Shown: positions 17,385-26,125, counted from the first letter of the stretch. The stretch: 38,192 nucleotides of DNA from Streptomyces apricus (GCF_008369065.1 NZ_VDFC01000043.1:160856-199047); one strand, 5' to 3'. Notes: a model not told the origin generated them from the letters alone. Made by a program: numbers and translations.

Positions 17385-18389
17385 ATGGAACTTCACGACG
17401 TCTGGTTCGTCCTCATCGCCGTCCTGTGGACCGGCTACTTCTTCCTGGAGGGCTTCGACTTCGGGATCGGCGTCCTCACCAAGCTGCTCGCCCGCAACCG
17501 GGCCGAGAAGCGGGTGCTGATCAACACCATCGGGCCGGTCTGGGACGGCAACGAGGTGTGGCTGCTCTCGGCGGGAGGCGCGACCTTCGCCGCCTTCCCC
17601 GAGTGGTACGCCACCCTCTTCTCCGGCTTCTACCTGCCCCTGCTGCTCATCCTCGTCTGCCTCATCCTGCGCGGAGTCGCCTTCGAGTACCGGGCCAAGC
17701 GGCCCGAGGAGCAGTGGCAGCGCAACTGGGAGAACGCGATCTTCTGGACCTCGCTGCTCCCGGCGTTCCTGTGGGGTGTGGCCTTCGGCAACATCGTGCG
17801 GGGCGTGAAGATAGACCAGGACATGGAGTACGTGGGCTCCCTCTGGGACCTGCTCAACCCCTACGCCCTGCTGGGCGGCCTGGTGACGCTGACGCTGTTC
17901 ACCTTCCACGGGACGGTGTTCGCGGCGCTCAAGACCGTCGGCGACATCCGGGTGCGGGCACGGAAGCTGGCACTCGGGCTCGGACTGGTGACGGCCGCTC
18001 TCGCACTGCTCTTCCTGCTCTGGACCCAGATCGAGAACGGTGACGGCGCCAGCCTGGTCGCCCTCGTCGTGGCGGTGGCCGCGCTGGTCGCGGCCATCGG
18101 GGCCAACCAGGCAGGACGTGAAGGCTGGGCCTTCGCCCTCTCCGGTCTCACCATCGTCGCCGCGGTCACGATGCTCTTCCTGACGCTCTTCCCGAACGTC
18201 ATGCCGTCCTCGCTCGACGACGGGTGGAGCCTCACGGTCACCAACGCCTCGTCGAGCCCGTACACGCTGAAGATCATGACCTGGTGCGCGGTGATCGCGA
18301 CACCGGTGGTGATGCTCTACCAGGCGTGGACGTACTGGGTCTTCCGGAAGCGGATCGGCACGCAGCACATCGCCGAAGCCGCACACTGA
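17385..18389 (+). CDS. cydB: Cytochrome bd quinol oxidase subunit II
   Basis: A 334-aa membrane protein with about eight to nine helices, the partner of CydA. Family hallmarks are the N-terminal FFLEGFDFGIGVL, NTIGPVWDGNEVWL and FPEWYATLFSGFY. The ATG at 17385 begins 20 nt after the cydA stop with GGGAG upstream, so it is co-transcribed. The 103 bp between its stop and cydDC are filled by three parS sites and a 33-codon frame. Confidence 0.97.
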   Translation: MELHDVWFVLIAVLWTGYFFLEGFDFGIGVLTKLLARNRAEKRVLINTIGPVWDGNEVWLLSAGGATFAAFPEWYATLFSGFYLPLLLILVCLILRGVAFEYRAKRPEEQWQRNWENAIFWTSLLPAFLWGVAFGNIVRGVKIDQDMEYVGSLWDLLNPYALLGGLVTLTLFTFHGTVFAALKTVGDIRVRARKLALGLGLVTAALALLFLLWTQIENGDGASLVALVVAVAALVAAIGANQAGREGWAFALSGLTIVAAVTMLFLTLFPNVMPSSLDDGWSLTVTNASSSPYTLKIMTWCAVIATPVVMLYQAWTYWVFRKRIGTQHIAEAAH

Positions 18390-18394
18390 ACCCG

Positions 18395-18496
18395 ATGAGT
18401 GCACAGGTCGTGTTTCACGTGAAACATGGCCTCATGAGACGAAGGTGCGTTTCACGTGAAACGCACCTGCTTGACCCGAGGGTGTGTTTCACGTGA
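18395..18496 (+). CDS. Possible 33-codon linking ORF between cydB and cydDC
   Basis: The frame starts with ATG 5 nt after the cydB stop and ends with TGA overlapping the cydDC GTG (GTGA, 18493-18496). It has no ribosome site, and its sequence (for example VVFHVKH, RCVSRETH) is dictated by the parS repeats. It is probably not a functional protein, but it could carry ribosomes from cydB to cydDC. Confidence 0.25.
   Translation: MSAQVVFHVKHGLMRRRCVSRETHLLDPRVCFT
18411..18426. other. parS: parS site 1 of the cyd cluster (perfect)
   Basis: TGTTTCACGTGAAACA is a perfect 16-bp palindrome and a full match to the bacterial parS consensus bound by ParB. It lies 22 bp after the cydB stop. Confidence 0.92.
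18443..18468. other. parS: parS site 2 of the cyd cluster, in a 26-bp palindrome
   Basis: The core GTTTCACGTGAAAC (18449-18462) is flanked by AGGTGC and GCACCT, giving a perfect 26-bp palindrome. As RNA it could also form a strong hairpin between cydB and cydDC. Confidence 0.92.
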
Positions 18497-18499
18497 AAC
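18486..18499. other. parS: parS site 3 of the cyd cluster, overlapping the cydDC start
   Basis: A perfect GTTTCACGTGAAAC core. The central GTG (18493-18495) is the best cydDC start codon. Its start is exactly 37 bp from that of site 2, which is 37 bp from site 1. Confidence 0.92.
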
Positions 18500-21400
18500 C
18501 GATCGACCCGCGACTTCTGCGCTACGCCCGCGCCACCCGCTTCTTCCTGATGGCGGTCGTCGGGCTGGGGGCTGTGGGTGCGGGGCTGGTCATCGCCCAG
18601 GCCATGCTCATCGCCGAAGTGGTGGTCGGCGCCTTTCAGCAGGGGCTGTCGACCGGCGAGCTGCGCACACCGCTCCTGCTGCTGGTGGCCGTCGCGATCG
18701 GACGTGCCCTCGTCTCCTGGCTCACCGAACTCGCGGCACACCGGGCGAGCGCGGCGGTCAAGTCGGAGCTGCGGGGGAGGCTGCTGGCGCGGGCCGGCGA
18801 GCTGGGACCGGGATGGCTGAACGGGCAGCGGACGGGGTCGCTCATCGCGCTCGCCACCCGCGGGGTGGACGCCCTGGACGACTACTTCTCGTGCTATCTG
18901 CCGCAGCTGGGGCTCGCGGTGGTCGTGCCCGTCGCCGTACTCGCCCGGATCGTCACCGAGGACTGGGTGTCGGCGGCGATCATCGTCGGCACCCTGCCAC
19001 TCATCCCGATCTTCATGATGCTCATCGGCTGGGTCACACAGTCCCAGATGGACCGGCAGTGGCAGCTGCTGTCCCGGCTCTCGGGGCACTTCCTGGACGT
19101 GGTCGCGGGGCTGCCCACCCTCAAGGTGTTCGGCCGGGCCAAGGCGCAGGCCGAGTCCATCCGGCGGATCACCGGTGAGTACCGGCAGGCGACCATGCGG
19201 ACCCTGCGGATCGCCTTCATCTCGTCCTTCGCGCTGGAACTGCTCGCCACGCTCTCGGTGGCCCTGGTGGCGGTGACCATCGGGATGCGGCTCGTCCACG
19301 GTGAGATGGAGCTGTACGACGGTCTGGTCGTCCTGATCCTCGCGCCCGAGGCGTATCTGCCGCTGCGCCAGGTCGGGACGCAGTACCACGCGGCGGCGGA
19401 GGGGCTGTCGGCCGCCGAGGAGATCTTCTCGGTCCTGGAGACACCCGTACGGGCCCCCGGGACCGGTGCGGTGCCCTCCTCCGGTGAGCTGCGCTTCGAA
19501 GGCGTGACCGTCCGGTACCCCGGCCGGTCGGCCGACGCGGTGACGGACGTGTCCTTCGCGGTCCGGCCCGGCGAGACGGTGGCCCTGGTCGGCCCCAGCG
19601 GCGTGGGCAAGACGACCCTCCTGAACGTGCTGCTGGGGTTCGTCGAACCCACGGCCGGGCGAGTCGACGCCGGTGGCGTCGATCTCGCGGAGGCCGACCT
19701 CGAACAGTGGCGCTCACAGGTCGCCTGGGTGCCGCAGCGACCCCATCTGTTCGCCGGGTCCGTCGCCGAGAACGTACGGCTGGCGCAACCCGGGGCGGAC
19801 GACGCGGCGGTGCGGCAGGCACTGGCCGACGCCGGCGCGCTGGAGTTCGTGGACGCGCTCCCGGACGGGGTGGACACGCTTCTCGGCGAGGACGGCGCCG
19901 GGCTCTCCGCGGGGCAGCGGCAACGGCTCGCCCTGGCGCGGGCCTTCCTCGCGGACCGGCCGGTGCTGCTGCTGGACGAACCGACCGCCGCGCTGGACGG
20001 TGCGACCGAGGCGCAGGTGGTGGAGGCGGTCCGGCGGCTGACCTCGGGACGGACCGTGCTGCTGGTCGTCCACCGGCCGGCCCTGCTGGCCGTGGCGGAC
20101 CGGGTGGTGCGGCTGCGGCCGGCGACTTCGGCTGACCGCTCCGCGGAGCCCGACGGTGCGGACCGCACCACGGGCCGTACGGAGCCCTCCCGCTCCGACA
20201 CGGTGGCCGCGGCGCCGGCGGCGGCCGGGGAAGAGACCCCCGTGCTCCCGGCGGGGCGGGGCGGGGTGCTCGCGCGCGTACGGGCCATGGCGGGTCCCCG
20301 CCGCGGACGGCTGGCGCTGGCGCTGCTTCTCGGCGCTCTCGCGATCGGGAGCGCCGTCGGCCTCATGGCCACCTCGGGCTGGCTGATCTCCAGGGCCTCC
20401 CAGCAGCCGCCCGTGCTGTACCTGATGGTCGCCGTGACGGCCACGCGGACCTTCGGCATCGGGCGGGCCGTCTTCCGGTACGCCGAGCGGCTGGTGTCGC
20501 ACGACGCCGTGCTGCGGATGCTCGCCGACACCAGGGTCGCCGTGTACCGGCGCCTGGAGCGGCTGGCGCCCGCCGGACTGCGTACCACCCGGCGCGGTGA
20601 CCTGCTCTCGCGGCTCGTCACCGACGTCGACGCACTGCAGGACTACTGGCTGCGCTGGCTGCTGCCCGCCGCCGCGGCGGCCGTCGTCTGCGCCGGCTCG
20701 GTCGGGTTCACGGCCTGGCTGCTGCCCGAGGCCGGCGCCGCCCTCGCCGTCGGGCTGCTCACCGCGGGCGTGGGCGTTCCACTGGTGACCGGCGCCGTCG
20801 CCCGCCGGGCCGAGCGCCGGCTGGCACCGGCACGCGGTGTGCTTGCGACCCGTGTGGCCGACCTCCTCACCGGAACGGCCGAGCTGACGGTCGCCGGCGC
20901 GCTGCCCGCCCGTACCGCCGAGGCACGGCGGGTTGACGCGGACCTCACCCGCATCACCTCGCGCGCGGCCACCGCCACCGCGCTCGGCGACGGACTGACC
21001 GCTCTCGTCTCCGGGCTCACCGTCACGGCCGCCGCGTTCTTCGCCGTCCAGGCGGTCCTCGACGGCCGCCTCAGCGGTGTGGCGACCGCCGTCGTCGTCC
21101 TCACGCCCCTGGCCGCCTTCGAAGCCGTCCTCGGGCTGCCCCTCGCGGCCCAGTACCGCCAGCGGGTGCGCAGGAGCGCGGAGCGTGTGTACGAGGTCCT
21201 GGACGCGCCCGAGCCCGTGAAGGAGCCGGAGCGGCCCCAGCAGGCTCCCGGGTCGCCGTTCCCGGTCGTGCTGAAGGGCCTGACGGCCCGGCACGGGGGA
21301 CAGGAGCGGGACGCGGTCGCCGGAGTGGACCTGGTGCTCGAACGGGGGCGCCGGACCGCGGTCGTCGGTCCGTCCGGATCCGGCAAGACGACGCTGGCCC

Positions 21401-22008
21401 AGGTGCTGCTGCGGTTCCTGGACCCGCGCGCGGGGACGTACACCCTGGGCGGTGCGGACGCGTTCGGCATGGACGGTGACGACGTGCGGCGCATGGTCGG
21501 CCTCTGCGCGCAGGACGCGCACCTTTTCGACAGTTCGGTGCGCGAGAACCTGCTGCTCGCCCGGAAGGACGCGACCGACTCCGCCCTGCGGGACGTGCTG
21601 CGGCGGGTGCGGCTGCTCGACTGGGCCGACGGGCTGCCCGACGGGCTCGGCACGCTGATCGGGGAGCACGGCGCGCGGCTGTCCGGCGGACAGCGGCAGC
21701 GGCTGGCGCTGGCCCGTGCCCTGCTCGCGGACTTCCCCGTGCTCGTCCTCGACGAGCCCGCGGAGCACCTCGACCTCGCGACCGCCGACGCCCTCACCGC
21801 GGACCTGCTGGCCGCGACCGAGGGGCGTACGACGCTGATGATCACGCACCGGCTGGCGGGACTGGAAGCGGTGGACGAGGTGGTCGTCCTGGACGGGGGA
21901 CAGGTGGTGCAGCGGGGACCCTTCGACGAACTGGTACGCAGGGAGGGACCGCTGCGGGAGATGTCCGAGCGGGAGAGCCGCACGGAGGTGCTGGCCCTCA
22001 TGGGCTGA
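18493..22008 (+). CDS. cydDC: CydDC: fused heterodimeric ABC exporter for cytochrome bd assembly
   Basis: A 1171-aa membrane protein in which CydD and CydC are joined in one chain, as is usual in Streptomyces. Each half has a six-helix membrane domain and a nucleotide-binding domain. First half: Walker A GPSGVGKTT (from residue 367), LSAGQRQRLALARAF, LLLDEPTAALD. Second half: GPSGSGKTT (from 959), LSGGQRQRLALARAL, LVLDEPAEHLD. It exports a thiol/heme-related compound needed to mature cytochrome bd. GTG at 18493 (MKPIDPRLL) is chosen because GAGGG sits 10 nt upstream; the GTG at 18484 is only 1 nt from it. Co-regulated with cydAB by Rex, unless ParB on the parS sites interferes. Confidence 0.95.
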   Translation: MKPIDPRLLRYARATRFFLMAVVGLGAVGAGLVIAQAMLIAEVVVGAFQQGLSTGELRTPLLLLVAVAIGRALVSWLTELAAHRASAAVKSELRGRLLARAGELGPGWLNGQRTGSLIALATRGVDALDDYFSCYLPQLGLAVVVPVAVLARIVTEDWVSAAIIVGTLPLIPIFMMLIGWVTQSQMDRQWQLLSRLSGHFLDVVAGLPTLKVFGRAKAQAESIRRITGEYRQATMRTLRIAFISSFALELLATLSVALVAVTIGMRLVHGEMELYDGLVVLILAPEAYLPLRQVGTQYHAAAEGLSAAEEIFSVLETPVRAPGTGAVPSSGELRFEGVTVRYPGRSADAVTDVSFAVRPGETVALVGPSGVGKTTLLNVLLGFVEPTAGRVDAGGVDLAEADLEQWRSQVAWVPQRPHLFAGSVAENVRLAQPGADDAAVRQALADAGALEFVDALPDGVDTLLGEDGAGLSAGQRQRLALARAFLADRPVLLLDEPTAALDGATEAQVVEAVRRLTSGRTVLLVVHRPALLAVADRVVRLRPATSADRSAEPDGADRTTGRTEPSRSDTVAAAPAAAGEETPVLPAGRGGVLARVRAMAGPRRGRLALALLLGALAIGSAVGLMATSGWLISRASQQPPVLYLMVAVTATRTFGIGRAVFRYAERLVSHDAVLRMLADTRVAVYRRLERLAPAGLRTTRRGDLLSRLVTDVDALQDYWLRWLLPAAAAAVVCAGSVGFTAWLLPEAGAALAVGLLTAGVGVPLVTGAVARRAERRLAPARGVLATRVADLLTGTAELTVAGALPARTAEARRVDADLTRITSRAATATALGDGLTALVSGLTVTAAAFFAVQAVLDGRLSGVATAVVVLTPLAAFEAVLGLPLAAQYRQRVRRSAERVYEVLDAPEPVKEPERPQQAPGSPFPVVLKGLTARHGGQERDAVAGVDLVLERGRRTAVVGPSGSGKTTLAQVLLRFLDPRAGTYTLGGADAFGMDGDDVRRMVGLCAQDAHLFDSSVRENLLLARKDATDSALRDVLRRVRLLDWADGLPDGLGTLIGEHGARLSGGQRQRLALARALLADFPVLVLDEPAEHLDLATADALTADLLAATEGRTTLMITHRLAGLEAVDEVVVLDGGQVVQRGPFDELVRREGPLREMSERESRTEVLALMG

Positions 22009-22054
22009 CGGCCCGGTCGGCCACGCTCGACTTTCCCGGGCAAATGCACCTCAT

Positions 22055-22066
22055 TAGGCTCGGTCC
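22055..22066 (+). promoter_or_regulatory. Leaderless-type -10 box of the histidine kinase gene
   Basis: TAGGCT (22055-22060) lies 6 nt before the ATG at 22067 and there is no Shine-Dalgarno, so transcription probably starts at the A of the start codon. Confidence 0.5.
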
Positions 22067-23662
22067 ATGTCAGTCGAGCCGGGCCCCGGTGGCACTCCGC
22101 ACCCAGACGACGTACCGCGGTTGCTGGAGGCGATGCGGGCGGTGGGGAGCGGGCTGCAGCTGCGGTCCACGCTGGAGCGGATCTGCGAGACCGCGGCCGA
22201 CCTGGCGGACGCCCGCTACGCGGCGGTCGGGCTGGTGGCGGAGTACGAGGAGGGGGCCGCCGAGCCCGGGCCCGACGAGCGGCTGCGCGAGGACCCCGGT
22301 GGACGGCCGGTCCGCTGGATCGGACGGCTGCCGCCCGGACACGAGGGGCCCGGCCCGGTACCGGCGTCCGGCTTCCTGCGGGCCCCCATCCGGGTGCAGG
22401 GCGAGTGGCTGGGCACCTTCTGCCTCGCCGAGAAGCGCGACGGCGGACCGTTCGGCGACCACGACCTCGACATGGTGCGCGTACTGGCGCGGGAGGCGGG
22501 CGTCGCCCTCGGGCACGCGCGGCTGTACGAGGCCGCCAAGCGGCGGGAACGCTGGATCGACGGATCCGTGGCCGTCACCACCGCGCTGCTCTCCGGAGGG
22601 GACGCCGACGAGGCCCTCCAGGTGGTCGCGGAACAGGCCCGCAGGCTCTCCGACTCGGCGGCCGGGCTGGTGCTGCTGCCCGCCGCGCAGGGCGGGCTGG
22701 AGATCGTGGCCGTCGCCTCCGAGCGCCCGTCGGGGGCGCTGGGACTGGTCGTGCCGCCCGAGAACGCGATGGCCGGCCACATCCTCGCGGGAGAGGCGGT
22801 CTTCGTCGAGGACGCGGCGTCCGACCCCCGGATGCTCTCCGACCTGGCCCGCGGTTACGGGCCGACGCTGCTCCTTCCCCTGCAGAGCGGCGGCCGGGTC
22901 CTCGGGAGCCTCGTCATGGCGCGGGCGGGGGACGCGCGCCCGTTCACGGACGTCGAGCGCACCCTGGCGACGCAGTTCGCCTCGCAGGCCGCGCTCGCGC
23001 TGATGATGGCCGAGGCCCAGCGGGACCGGGAGCGCCTCGCGGTCTTCGAGGACCGCGACCGGATCGCCCGCGACCTGCACGACCTGGTCATCCAGCGGCT
23101 GTTCGCCACCGGGATGCTGCTGGAGAGCGCACAGCGGCGGTCCGTCCTGCCCGAGGTGCGCCAGGGCGTCGGCAAGGCCGTCGACGAACTGGACGTCACC
23201 ATCCAGGAGATCCGTACGGCCATCTTCGCGCTCCAGCAGGGACCGGCCGAGTTCCCGGCCGGGCTGCGGACCCGGGTCCTGCGCGAGATCAACATGGCCG
23301 CCGTACCGCTCGGCTTCAAACCGTCGCACCGCTTCGTCGGACCGGTCGACACGGTGGTCGGCGAACTCACGGCGAAAAACCTGATCGCGGCCCTGCGCGA
23401 GGCGCTGTCCAACGCCTTCCGGCACGCGGAGGCCTCCCGCATCGACGTCACCGTGGACGTGACGGCCCGGCTCGCGGACGAACGGCCCGGCGTACGCCTG
23501 ACGGTCGCGGACGACGGCGTCGGCATCCCGGAAGGGGGCCGGCGCAGCGGGCTGCGGAATCTCAAGCGCCGCGCGGAGTCGCTCGGCGGGGACAGCTGGT
23601 ACGGGCCGGGGTCCGGGCAGGAGGGCGGCGGCACGTCGGTGGTCTGGGAGGCACCGTACTGA
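22067..23662 (+). CDS. GAF-domain sensor histidine kinase (HisKA_3 type)
   Basis: A 531-aa soluble two-component sensor. Two GAF-like modules (about residues 18-160 and 165-315) are followed by the dimerisation domain with phospho-acceptor H338 in RIARDLHDLVIQRLFATGM and a C-terminal HATPase (EALSNAFRHAEAS, VADDGVGIPEGG, SGLRNLKRRAESLGG). This architecture resembles the DevS/DosS family of redox and oxygen sensors; whether heme is bound cannot be seen. No response regulator is adjacent, so it is an orphan here. It follows the cyd genes by 58 bp but has its own -10 box. Confidence 0.9.
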   Translation: MSVEPGPGGTPHPDDVPRLLEAMRAVGSGLQLRSTLERICETAADLADARYAAVGLVAEYEEGAAEPGPDERLREDPGGRPVRWIGRLPPGHEGPGPVPASGFLRAPIRVQGEWLGTFCLAEKRDGGPFGDHDLDMVRVLAREAGVALGHARLYEAAKRRERWIDGSVAVTTALLSGGDADEALQVVAEQARRLSDSAAGLVLLPAAQGGLEIVAVASERPSGALGLVVPPENAMAGHILAGEAVFVEDAASDPRMLSDLARGYGPTLLLPLQSGGRVLGSLVMARAGDARPFTDVERTLATQFASQAALALMMAEAQRDRERLAVFEDRDRIARDLHDLVIQRLFATGMLLESAQRRSVLPEVRQGVGKAVDELDVTIQEIRTAIFALQQGPAEFPAGLRTRVLREINMAAVPLGFKPSHRFVGPVDTVVGELTAKNLIAALREALSNAFRHAEASRIDVTVDVTARLADERPGVRLTVADDGVGIPEGGRRSGLRNLKRRAESLGGDSWYGPGSGQEGGGTSVVWEAPY

Positions 23663-23870
23663 GCCTGCTCCGCCGAGTGACTCCGCCGGGCGACTCCGCC
23701 GCGGTTCCTGCGCGATTCGGCGTCCTCGCCGTGCCCGGCGTCCCTGCCGTGCCCGGTGTCCCCGGTGCGGCCCGGGCGTCCCCGGCGGTGCCCCGTTCGG
23801 CGCAGCGCGGTGCCCCGTCCGTGACAGCCGCTCCCCCAGGTGCACGACGCGAACAGGACCGCGGCGGCCC

Positions 23871-24962
23871 GTGCACGACACGATCCATGTCATGCGCTCA
23901 CGTCGTCGCTCCCCCGTGCCCGTCCCGGCCCTCCCCGCCCGGTCGGCGGTCCTGCTGTGCTGCGCGGTGGCCGTCCTGACGGCGGGACCCGCGGCGGCCG
24001 CCGAGGACGCGGACGGCCCCGGCGGGCCGAGTGCCGAGGTGGTGCGGCTGTACGAGGAGGCGTCGCGGGCGACGCAGCGGTACGAGGAGGGCCGTCGCGC
24101 GGCCGGTACGCAGCGGGAGCGGGCGCGCAGGCTGGAGCGGCTCCTCGACCGGGAGCGGCAGGACGTCGCGGCGCTGCGCGGAGACCTCGGCCGCATCGCA
24201 CGCGCCCAGTACCGGACCGGCGGGGGTCTCCCGCACACCGTCCGGATGCTGCTCGCTAAGGACCCCGAGGAGCTGATGCGCGGGCAGCGAGCCGTCCGGC
24301 AGGCCGACCGGGCGGTCGACCACGCGATCGGCAGGAACCGCCGGGCCGAGACCCGGCTCGCCGCCGACGAGGCCAGGGCGGCGTCGGCGTGGCGGGCGCT
24401 GGACCGGCGCAATGGTGAACTCGCCCGGATCAAGCGGGGGATCGAGCGGAAGCTGGCGGAGGCCCGGGAATCGCTCCAGGGGCGGGCGGACGCCTCGGTG
24501 GCCGCCGGCGCCTGCCGGGGTCCCGTCCGGCTGGACCAGCCGGACGGGACCTTCACGCAGCCGTGGGTCCCGCCGGTGGAGACGTACGGGCTCTCCGCCG
24601 GGTTCGGCAGCGGCGGTGACCGCTGGGCGAACCGGCACACCGGGCAGGACTTCGCGGTGGACATCGGCACACCGGTGCGTTCGGCCGGCGCGGGGCGGGT
24701 GGTGAGGGTGGCGTGCGGCGGCCCGTTCGGCATCGAGGTGGTGGTCCGGCACACCGGGGGCTACTACACGCAGTACGCCCACCTGTCCGCCGTCACCGTG
24801 GACCAGGGGCAGCGGGTGTCCGTCGGGCAGTGGGTCGGCCAGTCGGGCACGACCGGCAACTCCACCGGGCCGCACCTGCACTTCGAGGTACGCCTGACCC
24901 CGCAGGCGGGCTCGGCGGTCGATCCGCGCGAATGGCTCGCCGAACGGGGGGTGCGGCTCTGA
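23871..24962 (+). CDS. Secreted coiled-coil M23 (LytM-type) peptidase
   Basis: A 363-aa exported murein-hydrolase-type protein. An Arg-rich N-terminus and hydrophobic core (SAVLLCCAVAVLTAGPAAAA) form a signal peptide with likely cleavage near residue 44. Residues about 55-205 are a charged coiled coil (RLYEEASRATQRYEEGRR...). The C-terminal M23 domain has the zinc ligands H and D of RHTGQDFAVDIG and the HLHFE motif, so it looks active. Coiled-coil plus LytM resembles septal hydrolases or their activators (EnvC, RipA partners). GTG at 23871 is chosen; ATG at 23892 is an alternative. The 208 bp upstream hold only GC-rich degenerate repeats. Confidence 0.87.
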   Translation: MHDTIHVMRSRRRSPVPVPALPARSAVLLCCAVAVLTAGPAAAAEDADGPGGPSAEVVRLYEEASRATQRYEEGRRAAGTQRERARRLERLLDRERQDVAALRGDLGRIARAQYRTGGGLPHTVRMLLAKDPEELMRGQRAVRQADRAVDHAIGRNRRAETRLAADEARAASAWRALDRRNGELARIKRGIERKLAEARESLQGRADASVAAGACRGPVRLDQPDGTFTQPWVPPVETYGLSAGFGSGGDRWANRHTGQDFAVDIGTPVRSAGAGRVVRVACGGPFGIEVVVRHTGGYYTQYAHLSAVTVDQGQRVSVGQWVGQSGTTGNSTGPHLHFEVRLTPQAGSAVDPREWLAERGVRL

Positions 24963-25074
24963 CGGGGGCGGCTCCGAGGAGGGGGCCCAGCAGGGTGCCG
25001 TCGAGATCCGTGGCGATCAGGCGGGGCGGGAGGGGGGAGGCCGGGGTCCCGGGCCGTCGGGTCGCTGAGGTCAC
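24963..25074 (-). pseudogene. 5' remnant of a HAD-family phosphatase gene
   Basis: A GTG at 25074 with GGGAG about 9 nt upstream opens a frame (MTSATRRPGTPASPLPP) that quickly reaches [12 protein letters not shown], the HAD motif I with its catalytic Asp. It then runs into the 3' end of the M23 gene on the opposite strand with no further HAD sequence. Everything after motif I is missing, so this is a truncated relic left by a deletion. A complete HAD gene of the same subtype ([12 protein letters not shown]) is at 34361-35209. Confidence 0.7.
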
Positions 25075-25154
25075 TCCACCATTCTCCCGCACAGGTGTGC
25101 ACGGGCGTGCGGCGGTCCGCACATGTGAGTGGTACCCGCCCCCACCTGCGCTTT

Positions 25155-25182
25155 CGTCGGTCCGACGGTCACCCTGTGACGG
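25155..25182. repeat. Paired palindromes after the LLM oxidoreductase gene
   Basis: CGTCGG-T-CCGACG (25155-25167) and GTCAC-CCT-GTGAC (25168-25180) lie back to back, 20 nt after the stop of the minus-strand oxidoreductase. Possible terminator or protein-binding region; loops are very short. Confidence 0.35.
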
Positions 25183-25200
25183 CCGGTGCCGACACAGGCG

Positions 25201-26112
25201 TCAGCTCAGCTGCCCGACCGCCTCCGCCGCGATGCGCTCGAAGACCTTCTCGTCCGCCGCGAAGTCGGAGTCCGGGATCGGCCAGTGGATCACGATGTCC
25301 GTGAAGCCGATCTCCAGGTGACGCCCCGCGAAGTCGACGAACGCGTCGAGGGACTCCAGGGGACGGCCGCGGTCCGGGGTGAAGCCGGTGAGCAGGACCT
25401 TGTCGAGATCCCGCACGTCGCGGCCGGCCGTCTCGCACGCGGCGGTCAGTTTCTCCACCTGGCCGCGCAGGGCCTGCACCGACTGCTCCGGAGTCCCGGT
25501 CTCGAACAGCTTCGGGTCCCCGGTGGTCACCCAGGCCTGCCCGTGCTCGGCGGCGAGCTTCAGCCCGCGCGGCCCGGTGGCGGCCACGGCGAAGGGCAGC
25601 CGGGGCCGCTGGACGCAGCCGGGGATGTTGTAGGCCTCCCGCGCCGAGTAGAACGTGCCGTCGTGCGAGACGGAGTCCTCGGTGAGCAGCCGGTCGAGCA
25701 GCGGTACGAACTCGGCGAAGCGGTCGGCGCGCTCACGCGGCGTCCACGGCTCCTCGCCGGTGCGCAGCAGCGTGGTGGCGTCGAAGCCGGAACCGCCGGC
25801 ACCGATGCCCAGCGTGATCCGGCCGGCGGAGATGTCGTCGAGCGTGATCAGTTCCTTGGCGAGGGTCACCGGGTGCCGGAAGTTCGGCGAGGTCACCAGC
25901 GTGCCCAGACGCATGTGGTCGGTGACGCCCGCGGCGGCGGTCAGCGTCGGCACGGCGCCGTACCAGGGACCTTCGCGGAACGTCCGCCACGCCAGGTGGT
26001 CGTACGTGAAGGCGGTGCGGAACCCGAACTGCTCGGCCTGCTGCCAGACGGCACGGCCTCCCTCGTGCCAGCGGAGGTACGGCAGGATCACGGTGCTCAG
26101 ACGCAGACTCAT
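25201..26112 (-). CDS. LLM-class (F420-dependent type) oxidoreductase
   Basis: A 303-aa TIM-barrel enzyme of the luciferase-like superfamily; actinobacterial members usually use coenzyme F420. Typical stretches are [14 protein letters not shown] near residue 40, [26 protein letters not shown] and [14 protein letters not shown]. The ATG at 26112 ([15 protein letters not shown]) has no ribosome site but a TAGGCT -10 box 7 nt upstream, so the mRNA is probably leaderless. The gene follows kptA by 10 bp yet has this promoter of its own. Substrate unknown. Confidence 0.88.
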   Translation of the reverse strand: MSLRLSTVILPYLRWHEGGRAVWQQAEQFGFRTAFTYDHLAWRTFREGPWYGAVPTLTAAAGVTDHMRLGTLVTSPNFRHPVTLAKELITLDDISAGRITLGIGAGGSGFDATTLLRTGEEPWTPRERADRFAEFVPLLDRLLTEDSVSHDGTFYSAREAYNIPGCVQRPRLPFAVAATGPRGLKLAAEHGQAWVTTGDPKLFETGTPEQSVQALRGQVEKLTAACETAGRDVRDLDKVLLTGFTPDRGRPLESLDAFVDFAGRHLEIGFTDIVIHWPIPDSDFAADEKVFERIAAEAVGQLS

Positions 26113-26125
26113 GCGGCAGAGCCTA
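26113..26125 (-). promoter_or_regulatory. Leaderless-type -10 box overlapping the kptA stop codon
   Basis: On the minus strand TAGGCT (26125 to 26120) is followed by 7 nt and the ATG of the oxidoreductase. The TAG of this hexamer is the kptA stop codon. Confidence 0.5.

Noticed and set aside
23663-23870. Gene in the gap before the M23 peptidase
   Set aside because: Only short GC-rich repeats such as GTGCCCGGCGTCCC; no frame with a ribosome site or recognisable motif.
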